Positions 51,187 through 60,632 of a DNA stretch of 64,000 nucleotides are shown piece by piece. A model generated the notes under the pieces. The model did not search any database. It saw only the letters and a list, made by a program, of their open reading frames with translations, and was not told where the DNA came from. Made by a program: the position numbers and the translations under genes. Source of the DNA: Acidobacteriota bacterium (GTDB lineage Bacteria > Acidobacteriota > Blastocatellia > Pyrinomonadales > Pyrinomonadaceae); NCBI GenBank assembly GCA_016700175.1, contig CP065003.1:1250001-1314000 (forward strand). Reading direction: 5' to 3'. How positions within the stretch are numbered: position 1 is the stretch's first letter; each line of letters opens with the position of its first letter.

Positions 51187-51380
51187 GAAGAATTCGAAGA
51201 GATCTGAAAGCGGGATCGTCCGGACAGTGACCGTGTTCGAAAGTATGGAGAGGGAGGAGTTCAGGAAGGATTACCTAACCCTTTGTAGTATAGGTAATTC
51301 GGGCTTGAAAAGTCTAGCTGTTCATCGAACGCGAGGATCGCCCCGGCCTTTGGTCCCGGGCGGTGTGCGCAACGAAAAGA

Positions 51381-51405
51381 ACCCCGGCGCAAGGTCGGCC
51401 GGGGT
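51381..51405 (-). terminator. Terminator after the subtilase gene
   Basis: Read on the minus strand, ACCCCGGC pairs with GCCGGGGT around a 9-base loop, followed by TCTTTTC. It is 30-50 bases after the stop codon. Confidence 0.7.
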
Positions 51406-51433
51406 CCGTTCTTTCTTGCTTGATGCGGCAAGA

Positions 51434-53929
51434 TCAATGCATATGTGCTGAATCGTCGCCGGAGATAAGCGGGCTGTTGCTGCCGAAGGTCGCATCGCTC
51501 ATCAGCATCCCGTCACTGAGAAGCATCCCATCGCTCATCAGCATACCGTCACTGAGAAGCATTCCGTCGCTCATTAGCATTCCGCTGCCGAACGTGTCGC
51601 TCCAGTCGTAGAACAGCACCCCGTCGCTCATCAGCATACCGTCGCTGAGAAGCATTCCGTCGCTCATCAGCATCCCGTCGCTCATAAGCATACCGTCACT
51701 CATCAGCATTCCGTCGCTCATCAGCATACCGTCGCTCAAGAGCATTCCAAGCCCGTATACCTTCTGCCAGTTCGTGATCAGCTTCGTGCTTTGCACCCAG
51801 CCGTTGGAAACAAGAATTCCCTGCGACCAGTTGACCGTCTCACCTTCTATCTGCGAACGCTGCTCCGGCATCGACGTTATCATAGGCTCATTCAGCGGGG
51901 TCGAGCTGCCGAGGTCCCGTCTTACAAGCTTCGCGAGCCGCACGGCGCCCTCGATATTCAGCTGACCAGCGCCCTGTTCCAGGTGATTGAAGCCGCCTAT
52001 GGGCTGGGCGGTGTACTGAAGCACCATTTTAACAAGGTTCGGTGTCAGGTCAGGATTGGCCTGAAGCATTACCGCGACCGTACCGGAAACGATCGGGGCC
52101 GACATCGAAGTGCCGCTCAGATACATTTTCGTGGTCGAGTTGAGCAGGTCGTTGTTCACCCTCAGTTCCGGATAGTTGCGAAACAGCTTGCTGTTGCGGT
52201 CCGCCGAGGAAATGAGCTTGTTGCCGGGAGCGACCAGGTCGGGTTTTACAAGGTGGTCGTAATGCCTGTTACCGCTCGAATCGACGTAGGAAGACCTGGT
52301 CGGGCCTCGCGAGCTGTACGTCGTGATTCCGTCGTCGCTTCTGACGTTCGTGCCGAAAGTGTTCGTCGCGCCGACGGTGATCACCGTCGGGTCATTTCCA
52401 GGGGAATGGATCGCGCCATAGAGCTTTCGCCCTTCCGCGTCCCTTCCGTTGTTGCCGGCAGCGGCGACAACCACGACGCCTGCGGAGGTCAGTTTTCTAA
52501 CAGCGCGGCAGACCGGATCGTTCCTCCACGTTTCGACAGCCGGCGTTCCGAGACTAAGGTTGATCACCCGGATGTCGTACCTGTTCCGGTTGGCATAGAT
52601 CCAGTCCAGGGCGTTGATCAGATCCGCCGTCGTACCGACACCATTGGAGTTCAGGACCTTTATGTTTATAAGGTCCGCCCTGCTCGCGATCCCTTCGTAA
52701 TCGTTCATCCCCCCGAGCGTGCCGTCTCCGCCGACGGCAAGCGCCGCGACGTGTGTACCGTGGCCATAATTGTCGTCGAGGTCGCGTTCGGATGTGAAGT
52801 TCTTGTTTGCCTTGAAACGGCTGCTCAGAAGTCCTCCAGAGAACGACGAGTGGCCGCGGTGTATTCCGGAATCGAGCACGGCAATGCCAATCCCGCGTCC
52901 GTCCAGGTTTGAACTGCCCTGCTCAGCGCGCATGGCGACATAGCCCGTCGTCGACTCAATGTGTCCAAGGGAAACGGTGTCCTGGTCCAGCGAGAGGTGC
53001 CTTGCCGAGGTTTCGGCGGCGACAAGCCTTGCAAGTCCCAGGGGCAGCCTAAGCTCGAGGACGTTCAGGTTTGCGGCCTCGCTTGTGATGGCGATCCCGT
53101 TCGACTCCAGAAGCCTCCTCAGTGATGGCGAACCGATATCATCGGATTGCAGGATCACGGTCACAACTTCATCGGCCGGCCTGTTGGCGATCGCTGATTC
53201 GAGATCAGGCGAGATCTTGCTTCCGACGAACGGATCTTCGAGCGCGTTCTTCTCGGCGGCAACGTCCACCATACGGAAGTGCCTTCTGAGCAGCGGGTCG
53301 CGCACCACGATCCTCTCGTAGTCGGCAGCTGTTCCGGACGAGACCGCCAGAATGTCTCCGGAAGAGATCAGCTCGCGCAGGCCCTTTGCCGCCGCCATAC
53401 CGAGGCTCGGATTCTGATTCGAGAATCCTTCGAGATCGGCGATATCAAGGATGACCTTGCCTTTCCTCTCTTTCAGATTCCCGATCGTATCCGCAAGCGT
53501 ATCCTCGAACGCCTCGCGGTCGCCATCCGACGCCTTCAGGATCGCCGGAAGGTCGATCTTCATCAATCTTTTCCCTTTCAAACGGGCAGGTGCGCTCTCG
53601 CCTGAAAGTCGGTGCGCGAGCGTCGCAAGGATCACGGAGTGATTGAGGTAGTACTCGCCGACCAGCACCGGATTCCGTTCGGACCCGGAACTGAGGACTT
53701 TCAGCACATCGGATACTTCCCGATCAAGACCATTGGCCTCAAGGACCAAACCGGCTTCTGCAAGCGCCGTTACGTCGATCAGGTAGCGGTCCGACAGCCT
53801 GGTCGCGATTGCCGGATCGTCAGGCGATTGCCTGCCTTTCGAATGCGCCGTTTCACCGGACATTCCGCCGGCCAGAACGAACGATGCCGCAAGACCGATG
53901 CTTAGAAAAAGCCTCATTCGAAATCCCAT
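51434..53929 (-). CDS. Secreted S8 subtilisin-like protease with repeat tail
   Basis: An 831-residue exported serine protease. A signal peptide (about 1-25) is followed by a long N-terminal region and the S8 domain, with the catalytic triad in GIAVLDSGIHRGHS, YGHGTHVAAL and LSGTSMSAPIVSG plus oxyanion AAAGNNG. The C-terminus (last 110 residues) is a hydrophobic hexapeptide repeat, MLMSDG or MLLSDG, in two blocks (8 and 5 copies) separated by VLFYDWSDTFGSG. A start at 53929 with GGAAGG about 8 bases upstream is preferred to the frame start at 53992. The tail's role (anchoring, autotransport or aggregation) is unknown. Confidence 0.92.
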   Translation of the reverse strand: MGFRMRLFLSIGLAASFVLAGGMSGETAHSKGRQSPDDPAIATRLSDRYLIDVTALAEAGLVLEANGLDREVSDVLKVLSSGSERNPVLVGEYYLNHSVILATLAHRLSGESAPARLKGKRLMKIDLPAILKASDGDREAFEDTLADTIGNLKERKGKVILDIADLEGFSNQNPSLGMAAAKGLRELISSGDILAVSSGTAADYERIVVRDPLLRRHFRMVDVAAEKNALEDPFVGSKISPDLESAIANRPADEVVTVILQSDDIGSPSLRRLLESNGIAITSEAANLNVLELRLPLGLARLVAAETSARHLSLDQDTVSLGHIESTTGYVAMRAEQGSSNLDGRGIGIAVLDSGIHRGHSSFSGGLLSSRFKANKNFTSERDLDDNYGHGTHVAALAVGGDGTLGGMNDYEGIASRADLINIKVLNSNGVGTTADLINALDWIYANRNRYDIRVINLSLGTPAVETWRNDPVCRAVRKLTSAGVVVVAAAGNNGRDAEGRKLYGAIHSPGNDPTVITVGATNTFGTNVRSDDGITTYSSRGPTRSSYVDSSGNRHYDHLVKPDLVAPGNKLISSADRNSKLFRNYPELRVNNDLLNSTTKMYLSGTSMSAPIVSGTVAVMLQANPDLTPNLVKMVLQYTAQPIGGFNHLEQGAGQLNIEGAVRLAKLVRRDLGSSTPLNEPMITSMPEQRSQIEGETVNWSQGILVSNGWVQSTKLITNWQKVYGLGMLLSDGMLMSDGMLMSDGMLMSDGMLMSDGMLLSDGMLMSDGVLFYDWSDTFGSGMLMSDGMLLSDGMLMSDGMLLSDGMLMSDATFGSNSPLISGDDSAHMH
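51490..51745 (-). repeat. 18-bp in-frame repeat in subtilase tail
   Basis: Thirteen 18-bp units encode MLMSDG/MLLSDG. Synonymous variation among copies is limited to GTC/GTC-type third positions and ATG/CTG alternation, which suggests recent expansion or homogenisation. Confidence 0.9.
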
Positions 53930-53992
53930 ACTTGAACCTTCCATGCAAGAAACCGTTACCTTAATGCCTAAAGTCGGTTCTGTTATCAGCAA

Positions 53993-54612
53993 AGTGCGTA
54001 CCCGCTGCGATAGCGGGCCGAAAGCATAAGTAATTCGGGCAGTTAGGAGAAAGAACCCGTCGAAACAGGGGCTGTTTCCCGGTGAGAGCCTGTCAACTTG
54101 AGAGTTTTGAATCGAAGTGACCGTTCAATCTGACCGACCTCCGGGTGTCCCGCGGACGTCCGTTTGGAGCCGGGCTGTTCGCTGCGTCGGCGAGGGAGGT
54201 AGCGAGAACTCCGGTTTGCGCCGCACGAATGCGGGGAACGCCGATCGGGCGGCCCTCGCGGCACGCTGAAGCTTATCGGACGACCGTTTAGAGCAGCCCT
54301 CTGGGCTGTATTGGCGGGCGCAGCCCGCCGGAATCAGAAAAAAAGCGCGCCGGAAAGGCCGAGCCTTTCCGCACACATTGGCGGCGAAGCCGCAGAGGAC
54401 GATTATGAACACCGTTCCTGCTGCGGCCCTCTCGACAGGGTGAAGGCTATCGCACCTCCCAAATTCATTTCGAATATCCCACTAACTTGCATTACAATGG
54501 CTGCATAAGACACTTCAGGGACAGTTCCCGCCGTAGTTATTTGGATTTCGAGCAAGGCAAGCCGCGAAAGCGCGGAAAGGGGCAGGATCACGCAAAAGGG
54601 GTTAATCACCGA
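53993..54612. repeat. Gene-free region with second copy of the 140-bp segment
   Basis: 54258-54396 repeats 48799-48936 with few changes. 54120-54250 contains GC-rich non-coding DNA. An in-frame extension of the GltD-like gene reaches back to 54487 but has no start signal. No gene is supported. Confidence 0.8.
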
Positions 54613-56349
54613 ATGGATACGAGTTCTATGAACAGCGAACCTTTCGTGTCGAGGGACATCATCGACCGAAAATGGGTAGAGGTAAATGTGCCCTGTCAGT
54701 CCGCCTGTCCGATCCAGACTGACATCCCGGGCTACATCGAAGCGATCATCCACGAAGACTACGAACAGGCATACTTGATCAACCGCCTCGACAACGTCTT
54801 CCCGGGTGTTCTGGGCCGTGTGTGCCACCGTCCGTGCGAACCCGAGTGCCGACACGGCCGCGAAGGCCTTGGAGAACCGGTTCAGATCTGCTTTCTGAAG
54901 AGGTCCGCCGCGGACTTCGGAATGGAGGACCTGAAGCCGGACATCACACCGAACGGCAAGACCGTCTGCGTGATCGGAGCCGGCCCGGCGGGCCTTACGG
55001 CTGCCAACGACCTCGCATTGCTTGGATACAAGGTCACCGTATTAGAACAGTATGAAGAGCCCGGCGGAATGATGCGCTACGGCATCCCTCAGTTCCGCCT
55101 TCCGGCCGACATCGTCCGAAAGGACATCAAGTCGATTACCGACCTTGGGGTCGAGATCAAATGCAACACGCGCGTCGATTCCTGGGAAGCGCTCGACGAT
55201 TTGAAAGCCGAATACGACGCGGTAATCGTTTCGGGCGGCTGTATGCTGCCGACGATGTTCGGGCTGCCCGGCAAGGACGCCGAGGGCGTCTTCTGGGGCC
55301 TCGATTTCATGATGCAGGCGAACCGCGATGAACTCGAGGTGAAGCCGAAGACGACGGTCGTCATCGGAGGAGGCTTCACCGCGCTCGACTGCGCACGAAC
55401 CTCGTATCGCATAGGCGCAGAGGCCACGACCATCGCCTACCGCCGAACGATCGATTACATGCAGTTCTCCGGCGAGGAAGAGCTTCACCACCTTGCAGAA
55501 GAGGAGATCGATCTCCAGCTCCAGGTGTCGCCCGTTGAAGTGGTCGTCGAAAACGGAAGGGCGGTCGGGATCAAGCTGATCAAGAACGAGATCGGCGAAG
55601 GCGGAAAGATGTCTCCGGTCGAGGGGTCCGAATACATCATCGAGGCTGATACGATCATCCTCGCGATCGGACAGACCGCCGAAGAGCTCGAAGGCGTCGA
55701 CGTGAAAGACGAATCGGTCCCGGAAGCGAAGGGCAATCTCTTCCTGGCCGGCGATTTCCGGAACGGATCCGGAACCGTGATCGGCGCCTGCGCGGACGGA
55801 AGAAAGGTCGGCCGCCAGGTTCATGAGCAGCTGTCCGGCGAGAAGTTCGAAGAGATCGTGGAGATCTCCGAAGTGCCGATCGCTTCTCTCCCCAGGAACC
55901 GCGAGCACGATTTCCTTCCGCAGGAGAAAATGCCGACGATACCGGTTTCGGCCCGCACCCAGACCGCCGAAGTCGAAACGGGCCTTCTCAACGAGCAGGC
56001 GATCACCGAAGCGCACCGCTGCTACCTCTGTCACTACAACTTCCAGATCGACCTCGACCGGTGCATCTACTGCATGAAGTGCATCGACGTTATGCCGGTC
56101 GACTGCATACATCTCGCCAAGGACATTACGGTCGGCGAGGACGGCGACCTGAAATACGAAAGGACGAAGAACTGGGAGGAGGTCGAGGCGATCGCGATCG
56201 ACAACGACGAGTGCATTCGCTGCGGAAACTGTCTGAAAGCCTGCCCTGTGCACTGCATCTCGGTCTCGAAATACCATTACAAGACCGTCGTCCAGCCGGT
56301 GCAGATCACGCGCGACCGGTCCGAAACGGGAACGGAGGTGGCAGCCTGA
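54613..56349 (+). CDS. GltD-like FAD/NAD(P)H oxidoreductase with ferredoxin C-terminus
   Basis: A 578-residue electron-transfer flavoprotein. The N-terminal FeS region (CQSACPIQTDIPGYIEAI, CHRPCEPECRHG) is followed by FAD-binding GAGPAGLTAANDLALLGYKV and NADPH-binding VVIGGGFTALDCART (GltD/NuoF-like). The C-terminal 100 residues hold two 4Fe-4S motifs (CYLCHYNF ... CIYCMKCIDVMPVDC and CIRCGNCLKACPVHC). It is coupled to korA by a 1-base overlap (TGATG). Likely it passes electrons between NAD(P)H and ferredoxin for the ketoacid oxidoreductase. The ATG at 54613 or 54628 are both possible. Confidence 0.88.
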   Translation: MDTSSMNSEPFVSRDIIDRKWVEVNVPCQSACPIQTDIPGYIEAIIHEDYEQAYLINRLDNVFPGVLGRVCHRPCEPECRHGREGLGEPVQICFLKRSAADFGMEDLKPDITPNGKTVCVIGAGPAGLTAANDLALLGYKVTVLEQYEEPGGMMRYGIPQFRLPADIVRKDIKSITDLGVEIKCNTRVDSWEALDDLKAEYDAVIVSGGCMLPTMFGLPGKDAEGVFWGLDFMMQANRDELEVKPKTTVVIGGGFTALDCARTSYRIGAEATTIAYRRTIDYMQFSGEEELHHLAEEEIDLQLQVSPVEVVVENGRAVGIKLIKNEIGEGGKMSPVEGSEYIIEADTIILAIGQTAEELEGVDVKDESVPEAKGNLFLAGDFRNGSGTVIGACADGRKVGRQVHEQLSGEKFEEIVEISEVPIASLPRNREHDFLPQEKMPTIPVSARTQTAEVETGLLNEQAITEAHRCYLCHYNFQIDLDRCIYCMKCIDVMPVDCIHLAKDITVGEDGDLKYERTKNWEEVEAIAIDNDECIRCGNCLKACPVHCISVSKYHYKTVVQPVQITRDRSETGTEVAA

Positions 56350-58130
56350 TGAGAAAACAGCACGCCACAGTCCGATTCTGCGGTATCGCCGGCGACGGCA
56401 TCGTCACATCCGGAAAAGTGTTCTCGGGAGCAGCCGCCGACATGGGCCTCGACGTCCTCGTGAACGACAACTTCAGCGCCGAGATCCGAGGCCTCGGAAA
56501 GAGCACGACCGACATACGCGTCTCGCCGACCCGCGTCCGATCGATGGGCGACGGGATCGACGCACTCGTCGCGATGTCGGTAGGAGAATCTATCCCGGAG
56601 ATCAAGGACATCAAGTCCGACGGCTTCGTGATCTTCGACTGCGAGGACACGCCCGAAGCCCGCGAGGAGCACGGGCTGCCCGAACACATCCCGGATAATC
56701 TCGGCTCGTTCGCGGTACCCTTGAAGAGGCTTTCGAACGAGAACGCTCGGTCGACGATCGCCCGGAACATCGTCTCGATGGGCGCGCTGAGCTATCTCCT
56801 GGGGCTCCCTCCGGACATTTTTACCGAGCTCATAGAAAGGAAGCTGTCGAAGAAGGGCGACAAGGTCGTCCAGAGGAACATCGACGCGTTTCTGGCCGGG
56901 AGATCTTACTGCGACGAACATTACGGCCCGCACACGACCCTCGATACTCCGGAAAATTCTGATCCCAAGAAACTGATCACCGGAAATCAGGCGGTGGCGC
57001 AGGGCGCTCTCGACTGCGGATTGAAGTTCTTCGCCGGATACCCGATCACGCCCGCGACGACGATCATGGAGATCGTCGCACGCGAGTTGCCGAAGCTCGG
57101 CGGCTGGATGCTGCAGGCGGAAGACGAGATAGCGGCGCTCGGCGCGGTTGTCGGCGCCTCGTTCGCAGGAAAACGCGCGATGACCTCAACGGCGGGACCC
57201 GGTCTCGCGCTTATGAGCGAGATGATCAACATGGCGGTGATGTCGGAGATCCCGATCGTCATAGCCAACGTCCAGCGCGGAGGACCCTCGACCGGCCTGC
57301 CGACGAAGGTCGAACAGGGCGACCTCAACATCGCTATGTACGGCGGGTCGGGCGATTCGCCCCGTGTCGTGATGGCCCCGACGAACGCCGAAGAATGCTA
57401 TTCGGGGATCCAGTTCGCCTTCGACATCGCGGAACGGTTCCAGACTCCCGTGATCTTCCTGAGCGATCTTTTCCTTGGACAAAGAACCGAGGTTGACCTG
57501 ATCGAGCGCAAGATCGAGCGCGACCGGAGCACCCGCGTGAAGCCTTCAGACGAAGAGCTGAAGAGCTACAACCGCTTCACCGACACCGACACGGGGATCT
57601 CCCCCTGGGTCATTCCCGGCGAACCGGGGGCGCTTTATTCCGTGACGGGGCTTGAGCATTCCGAGACCGGGAATCCGAATTTCGACGCGCAGGTGCATTT
57701 GCGTATGCAGGAGAAGCGATACAGGAAGTTCGAGACGCTTCAGAAAGAACTGCCGAAGCCGCAGATCATCGGCGACGAGGACGCGGAGATCGGCCTCAGC
57801 TGCTGGGGCTCCGTCCGAGGCGCGGTGATCGAGGCGATGGAGATCGCGCGCGAGGAAGGCGTTAAGTCGAAGCTGATCGTCTCGATGATGATCAATCCCC
57901 AGCGCGAGGAGGATTTCCGGGCGTTCTTCGACTCCTGCTCGGAGGTCATCATCCCCGAGATGAACCACAGCGGCCAGTACGCGGCGCTTATGAAATCGCG
58001 TTACGGCATCCGTCCGCGCGAGATGCATTTCCCCGGAGTCACTCCGGTCAGCCCCAGAAAAATAGCCGACAAGATCAAAGAGGTGCAGAATGAACTTGCT
58101 ACAGAAACGTCACGTCTTGCAATCGTTTGA
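56349..58130 (+). CDS. korA: 2-oxoacid:ferredoxin oxidoreductase, fused gamma-alpha subunit
   Basis: KGOR/POR-family subunit (593 residues). The gamma domain (about 1-190) carries FCGIAGDGIVTSGKVFSGAAAD, and the alpha part (about 215-590) the GYPITPATTIMEI pyrimidine-binding segment and GPGLALMSEMINMAVMSEIP. The enzyme oxidatively decarboxylates 2-oxoacids (probably 2-oxoglutarate) to acyl-CoA, reducing ferredoxin. ATG overlaps the upstream stop, and korB starts 41 bases before its end. The specific oxoacid is inferred from gene fusion type only. Confidence 0.92.
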   Translation: MRKQHATVRFCGIAGDGIVTSGKVFSGAAADMGLDVLVNDNFSAEIRGLGKSTTDIRVSPTRVRSMGDGIDALVAMSVGESIPEIKDIKSDGFVIFDCEDTPEAREEHGLPEHIPDNLGSFAVPLKRLSNENARSTIARNIVSMGALSYLLGLPPDIFTELIERKLSKKGDKVVQRNIDAFLAGRSYCDEHYGPHTTLDTPENSDPKKLITGNQAVAQGALDCGLKFFAGYPITPATTIMEIVARELPKLGGWMLQAEDEIAALGAVVGASFAGKRAMTSTAGPGLALMSEMINMAVMSEIPIVIANVQRGGPSTGLPTKVEQGDLNIAMYGGSGDSPRVVMAPTNAEECYSGIQFAFDIAERFQTPVIFLSDLFLGQRTEVDLIERKIERDRSTRVKPSDEELKSYNRFTDTDTGISPWVIPGEPGALYSVTGLEHSETGNPNFDAQVHLRMQEKRYRKFETLQKELPKPQIIGDEDAEIGLSCWGSVRGAVIEAMEIAREEGVKSKLIVSMMINPQREEDFRAFFDSCSEVIIPEMNHSGQYAALMKSRYGIRPREMHFPGVTPVSPRKIADKIKEVQNELATETSRLAIV

Positions 58131-58965
58131 GCGTGCGAAGGCGACAAAAGCGCGGAAACACCGCGACACATTGCCGACCTGGTGCCCCGGATGCGGGCAT
58201 TTCACTCCGCTTCAGGCGCTTTACGAGGCGATGGAGAAACAGCATATCGATTCGAAGGACTTTGTCCTCGTCTCCGGGATCGGCTGTTCCGGCAGGTTCC
58301 CGTTCTTCATTAAAGGATTCGGGCTCCACGCCCTCCACGGCCGCGCTGTGCCGATCGCGACGGGCGTCAAGCTTGCGAATCCGGACCTGGATGTCGTGAT
58401 CGTCGGCGGCGACGGCGACGGTGTCGGGATCGGCGGAGGCCACTTCCCGCACGCGGCGAGAAGCAATTTCGATCTGACCTATCTTCTTCTCGACAATGCT
58501 ATTTACGGGCTCACGAAAGGCCAGACATCGCCCACTTCCCCGATGGGGATGGTAAGCGCGACCTCGCCTTACGGCAACATCTCGAAACCGCTTAACGCTT
58601 CGACGATGGCGCTGACATACGGCGCGACGTTCGTCGCCCGAGTGTTCTCGCAGGACCGCGACGAGTGCACTCGCCTGATCGGCGAGGCGATGAAACACAA
58701 GGGATTCTCGCTTGTACACGTACTTTCACCGTGCATCGAGTTCCACAAGACGGTCACGTATGAGAGCGTCCAGAGCGAGGTGGCGAAGCTTCCCTCGGAT
58801 TACGAACCGACCGACCGCGTCCAGGCGCTCGTGCTTTCGGAAAGCCAGGACCCGATCTACACGGGGCTGTTCCTAAAGGAGGAAGGGCCGACGTATCACG
58901 ACCGCGTGAAAGAGATCGTTAAGAAGTTCGAGGAGCCTGTGAGGGAAGAGGCGATCGTGGCTTAG
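58090..58965 (+). CDS. korB: 2-oxoacid:ferredoxin oxidoreductase beta subunit
   Basis: TPP-binding subunit of 291 residues. PTWCPGCGHFTPLQAL supplies the FeS cysteine pair, GIGCSGRFPFF follows, and the TPP motif is GDGDGVGIGGGHFPHAARSN with NFDLTYLLLDNAIYGLTKGQ. Together with korA and the flavoprotein it forms a three-gene operon for a 2-oxoacid:ferredoxin complex. The IS110/IS1111 element starts about 65 bases after its stop. Confidence 0.94.
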   Translation: MNLLQKRHVLQSFERAKATKARKHRDTLPTWCPGCGHFTPLQALYEAMEKQHIDSKDFVLVSGIGCSGRFPFFIKGFGLHALHGRAVPIATGVKLANPDLDVVIVGGDGDGVGIGGGHFPHAARSNFDLTYLLLDNAIYGLTKGQTSPTSPMGMVSATSPYGNISKPLNASTMALTYGATFVARVFSQDRDECTRLIGEAMKHKGFSLVHVLSPCIEFHKTVTYESVQSEVAKLPSDYEPTDRVQALVLSESQDPIYTGLFLKEEGPTYHDRVKEIVKKFEEPVREEAIVA

Positions 58966-59120
58966 AAAGCAGGACTGAGAGGAAAGGACTGAGGACTGAG
59001 ATCCTGTTCGCGTAGCGAACACTGAGTTTAGACATAATGTTTTGACCTGTCCTGCCTCAAGAACGTGGATTATGTTAGGTGAGATTCACCAACACCTAGC
59101 CACAATTGAGGAGGACAGGC

Positions 59121-60305
59121 ATGAAGAATACTAACGCAATCAACGGAAAAGCGAGAGAGATCTTTGAGAATGAAGCACCGGAGTATCCGGCATACGTAGG
59201 GCTCGATGTCCATAAGGAGACTATCGTGGCGGCGATCGCCCGGGAGGGTCGGGGAAAGCCGGAGTCGCTTGGAACGATAGCGAACAAACCGAAGGAGGTG
59301 GCGAAGCTTGTCGAGCGGCTGAGCCGGGAGTTCGGGGGAGAGGTTCTGCTGTACTGCTACGAGGCAGGTCCGTGCGGATACGTTCTGTACCGTCAGCTGG
59401 TGGAGATGGGGCAGGAATGCCATGTTGTGGCACCGTCGAAGATCCCTAAGAAGCCCGGCGACAGGATAAAGACGGACCGGCGGGATGCGAGGAAGCTGGC
59501 CCGGCTATTGAGGAGCGGGGATCTTACGGCGGTATGGGTGCCGGGAGAGGAGCAGGAGGCGATGCGGGACCTGGCGCGGGCGCGGAACGACTTCAAGATC
59601 CAGGAGCGGAAGGCGCGCCAGCAACTGAGCGCTTTCATGCTCCGTCACGGGCATTCGTGGCCCAAGGGAAAGACGCGGTGGACGAAGGGCCACTTCGAAT
59701 GGATGGAGACGCGCAAGTTCCCTCACGAATGGCAGTATGTTGTGCTTCAGGGATACATCAGAGCGGTGAATGCGGCGGAGAAGAGGGTGGCTGACATCAC
59801 GGCGGAAATGAGCATGGCGCTGCCGCACTGGTCGATGGCTCCGGTGGTCTACTCGCTGATGGCGTTCAGGGGTATCGACATGGTCAGCGCGATGGGGCTC
59901 CTGGCAGAACTCGGGGATCTGACCCGCTTCGACTCGCCGAAGCAACTGATGGGCTTTCTGGGGCTTGTGCCCAGCATACACGCCTCCGGCCCGACAAAGC
60001 GCGAGGGTGAGATAACGAAGACCGGCAACTCGAGGGCCCGGCGCCTGCTGGTCGAAGCCGCCTGGGCGTACCGCCATCCGGCGCGCATGACGGCTCATTT
60101 GAGACGAAAGGCGAAGAACGCGTCCGAAGAAGCCAGGGAGATATCCTGGAAGGCCCAGAAACGTTTGTGCGGAAGATACCGGTCGCTGGTCTACTCGGGC
60201 AAGAACAAGAACCAGACCACGGTGGCAGTCGCCAGGGAACTCTCGGGCTTTATCTGGGACGTGACACGGGTCGAGATGGCCAGGTTTGAAACCCCCGCCC
60301 GCTAG
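59121..60305 (+). CDS. IS110/IS1111-family transposase
   Basis: RuvC-like DEDD recombinase of 394 residues. N-terminal catalytic part: AYVGLDVHKETIVAAIAREG, YEAGPCGYVLYRQL, KIPKKPGDRIKTDRRDARKLARLL. C-terminal Tnp_20 domain with GIDMVSAMGLLAELGDLTRF, LMGFLGLVPSIHASGPTKRE and TGNSRARRLLVEAAW, which contains the serine used for strand transfer in relatives. The ATG at 59121 has a GAGGAGG site; the TTG at 59106 is rejected. The frame is intact. Confidence 0.95.
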   Translation: MKNTNAINGKAREIFENEAPEYPAYVGLDVHKETIVAAIAREGRGKPESLGTIANKPKEVAKLVERLSREFGGEVLLYCYEAGPCGYVLYRQLVEMGQECHVVAPSKIPKKPGDRIKTDRRDARKLARLLRSGDLTAVWVPGEEQEAMRDLARARNDFKIQERKARQQLSAFMLRHGHSWPKGKTRWTKGHFEWMETRKFPHEWQYVVLQGYIRAVNAAEKRVADITAEMSMALPHWSMAPVVYSLMAFRGIDMVSAMGLLAELGDLTRFDSPKQLMGFLGLVPSIHASGPTKREGEITKTGNSRARRLLVEAAWAYRHPARMTAHLRRKAKNASEEAREISWKAQKRLCGRYRSLVYSGKNKNQTTVAVARELSGFIWDVTRVEMARFETPAR

Positions 60306-60374
60306 CGGGCCGGTAACGCATCGCAAAGAAGTATCCGACAAGAGGAAAAGAAGTTAACCACAGAAGAAAAGGAG

Positions 60375-60591
60375 GTCAGAGGCGCTCCAGGTCAGGGCAT
60401 TCGCAGACAGATCTTCTGAAGAATCCCGGTCACGGCTAGAACGGCTTCCCCGAAAGGGGAATGATCCACGCTTTTAGATAAGAGGAAAGCTTCGCGACGA
60501 AGACAAGTCAGGTAGGTAACCAATCCACGTATATCAGCATGATCCATCGTCGCTTACCGTCCGCAATGCCCTGACCTCAGGCGCTTCTGAC
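60375..60591 (+). ncRNA. Candidate guide-type RNA of IS1111 element
   Basis: Downstream of the transposase, a 13-base arm AGGTCAGGGCATT (60389-60401) pairs perfectly with AATGCCCTGACCT (60565-60577), and an outer GTCAGA (60375-60380) with TCTGAC (60586-60591). Inside are hairpins TTCCCC/GAAA/GGGGAA (60447-60462) and CTTCG/CGA/CGAAG (60490-60502). No frame is open. IS1111-group elements encode their guide (seekRNA/bridge) RNA at this position. Exact ends and strand are inferred. Confidence 0.6.
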
Positions 60592-60632
60592 AAACGAGAA
60601 TATGTAGAGGGGTTGACAGGTCAAAACATATC

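Noticed and set aside
51490..51745. Non-coding tandem array
   Set aside because: It is inside the subtilase frame with an 18-bp, frame-preserving period.
55042..56277. 411-codon minus-strand frame
   Set aside because: Antisense to the GltD-like gene; high GC third positions keep it open.
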